Shown: positions 4,588 to 5,809 of the stretch, in pieces
How the letters are laid out: every line of letters begins with the position of its first letter
Position numbering within the stretch: the stretch's first letter is position 1
DNA from: an uncultured Collinsella sp.
Lineage (GTDB): Bacteria > Actinomycetota > Coriobacteriia > Coriobacteriales > Coriobacteriaceae
DNA: 5,809 bases
Direction of reading: 5' to 3'
NCBI GenBank assembly: GCA_902494465.1
Contig: CABUTH010000121.1
Coordinates: 1 to 5,809 of the forward strand
Translations under genes and position numbers: made by a program
The notes under the pieces: generated by a model
What the model saw: the letters and a program-made list of their open reading frames with translations, nothing else
What the model was told of the DNA's origin: nothing
The model's database searches: none

Positions 4588-5809
4588 CTACATACGCCCC
4601 AATTCGCCCACGATATGACCCACGCGGTCCTCGGGCTCCTTGACCTCGACGCCGTTGTAGCGGAAGAACCGCGCCGGGTCGTGCATCAGGTCCTCGAGCG
4701 GCACCAGCACAAAGTCGCGCTCGCCGATCAGCGGATGCGGCAGGCGCAGCTTTTTGCCGCCGTGGATCTCGCCGTCCATCCACAGCAGGTCCAGGTCGAT
4801 GGTGCGCGGGCCGTTGACCTTGGCCTTCTTGGAGCGGTCGCGCCCCAGCTCGGCCTCGATCTTCATGAGCTCATCGAGCAGCACCAGCGGCGCCAGCTCG
4901 GTCTTGATCTCGATGACGGCGTTGGCAAACGCGTCCTGGCGCGTCTCGTAGGCCGGCTCGCTCTCGTAAATCTTGGAGGAGTTGGACACGCAGGTGAGTG
5001 GAATCTCGGCGATCATCTCGCGTGCGGCGCGGATGTTGTCGCAGCGATGCCCCAGGTTGGAGCCCACGGCCACAAACGCGCGGCGCGGCTGCGGCTTGGC
5101 AACCGCCCAGTAACCGTTCAGGAACTGCGCAAAACCCGCGGCGTCGTGCACGCGCACGATGTTGGCGCCGGCCTGGATGGCGCCCAGGCACACGCCAAAC
5201 GTAGCGGCATCGCGCTCGGCGGCCTCGGTCACGCCCGAGACGGCGCCCACAAAGCGCTTGCGCGACACGGCACACATGAGCGGATAGCCCAGTGACGCCA
5301 TCTTGGCAGTCTCGCGCTGGATGACGATGGACTCGTTAGCCGACTTACCAAAGCCCGGGCCGGGATCGATGCAGATGCGGTCGCGCGACACGCCGGCATG
5401 GATGAGCGTGCGGGCCTGGTCGGACAGAAAGCCCATAACGCGACGCATGATGGGCGCCGAATCGGGCAGGGTGAAGCGGCGGAGCTGCGAGGTGGGCACG
5501 TAGGCTTCCTCGCGGCGGGCGCTGCGGCGCATCATGGCGGCCAGGCGGTCATTGGACTCCGATGCGGCCTCGGTGGCTGCGGGAGTGGCCTCGGGCGCGG
5601 GCGCGACGGTCTCGGCGGCAGTAGCCTGCTCGGCGGCCGGCGTCTCCTGCTCGCTTGAAGGCTCGGACGTGGGCTCCGGTTCGCCAAACGGCAACGAGGG
5701 CTGCACCACGCCTCCCGGAAGCTTGGCCTCCGGCTTAGGCTCGCCCAGCAACTTGCCGCGACGGCGGCGAGCCGGCTTCTCGGCCTCACGCGCGGCCTCG
5801 GCAGCCGCC
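4588..5809 (-). CDS. folK: Dihydropteroate synthase / HPPK fusion (FolP-FolK), 5' end outside window
   Basis: This bifunctional folate enzyme pairs HPPK (6-hydroxymethyl-dihydropterin pyrophosphokinase) with dihydropteroate synthase, which joins the activated pterin to p-aminobenzoate. The frame stays open to the right edge, so the N-terminal half of FolP lies beyond it. Visible FolP motifs: DPGPGFGK (5344-5367), SRKRFVG (5245-5265) and RVHD (5143-5154). HPPK follows after a very short linker, with FVAVGSNLG (5050-5076) and the signature RTIDLDLL (4783-4806), whose two Asp bind the Mg-ATP ions. HPPK ends near the C-terminus. Upstream of the FolP motifs is a low-complexity stretch (about 5554-5809: Ala, Glu and Pro with a RRRR patch) that interrupts the usual FolP fold. 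Its stop codon abuts the birA-like ATG. A TTG at 5749-5751 is not a credible start because the frame and composition continue past it. Confidence 0.92.
   Translation of the reverse strand, partial: AAAEAAREAEKPARRRRGKLLGEPKPEAKLPGGVVQPSLPFGEPEPTSEPSSEQETPAAEQATAAETVAPAPEATPAATEAASESNDRLAAMMRRSARREEAYVPTSQLRRFTLPDSAPIMRRVMGFLSDQARTLIHAGVSRDRICIDPGPGFGKSANESIVIQRETAKMASLGYPLMCAVSRKRFVGAVSGVTEAAERDAATFGVCLGAIQAGANIVRVHDAAGFAQFLNGYWAVAKPQPRRAFVAVGSNLGHRCDNIRAAREMIAEIPLTCVSNSSKIYESEPAYETRQDAFANAVIEIKTELAPLVLLDELMKIEAELGRDRSKKAKVNGPRTIDLDLLWMDGEIHGGKKLRLPHPLIGERDFVLVPLEDLMHDPARFFRYNGVEVKEPEDRVGHIVGELGRM

Noticed and set aside
3778..5295. Long plus-strand open frame of 505 codons
   Set aside because: It is antisense to birA-like and folP-folK, which carry recognisable motifs; His/Arg/Gly-rich composition and absence of a ribosome site mark it as a high-GC shadow frame.
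5749..5751. TTG as start codon of the FolP-FolK protein
   Set aside because: The same frame is open to the window edge with matching composition, and starting here would leave FolP without its N-terminal half.

Overview
The window looks like chromosome from a high-GC Coriobacteriia actinobacterium, most likely a Collinsella-type gut anaerobe. That placement is inferred from the gene set, the strong GC bias at third codon positions and recalled protein style; no search could be run. The GC-rich housekeeping genes contrast with one visibly AT-richer gene in the middle.

Left part (1-757, minus strand): the 5' part of an old-yellow-enzyme type NADH:flavin oxidoreductase that runs off the left edge. 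Positions 758-1285 carry no gene. They hold a strikingly regular array (900-1196) of eight 15-bp half-sites in alternating orientation every 40-41 bp, forming four 55-bp inverted-repeat units. Next, on the minus strand, come an intrinsic terminator, an initiator tRNA-fMet with encoded CCA, and its promoter.

Centre (1560-2333, plus strand): coaX, a type III pantothenate kinase for coenzyme A synthesis. After it (2390-3788) lies what looks like an inserted module. It contains one minus-strand AAA-type ATPase with a DUF4143 C-terminal region. One copy of a 41-nt near-palindrome sits just after its stop codon and two more lie upstream of its start, bracketing a candidate promoter. The module occupies the gap between two convergent core genes, coaX and a birA-like gene, and its GC content is lower than theirs.

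Right part (3886-5809, minus strand): a folate gene encoding a dihydropteroate synthase / HPPK fusion (FolP-FolK, partial at the right edge) with a long low-complexity Ala/Glu/Pro insert in its FolP part. Its stop codon abuts the start of a diverged biotin-protein-ligase-like gene that lacks the usual biotin-binding and catalytic motifs. A strong hairpin follows that gene as probable terminator.

The points most worth following up are the alternating half-site array, the palindrome-flanked ATPase module, and the degenerate BirA-like protein coupled to folate genes.
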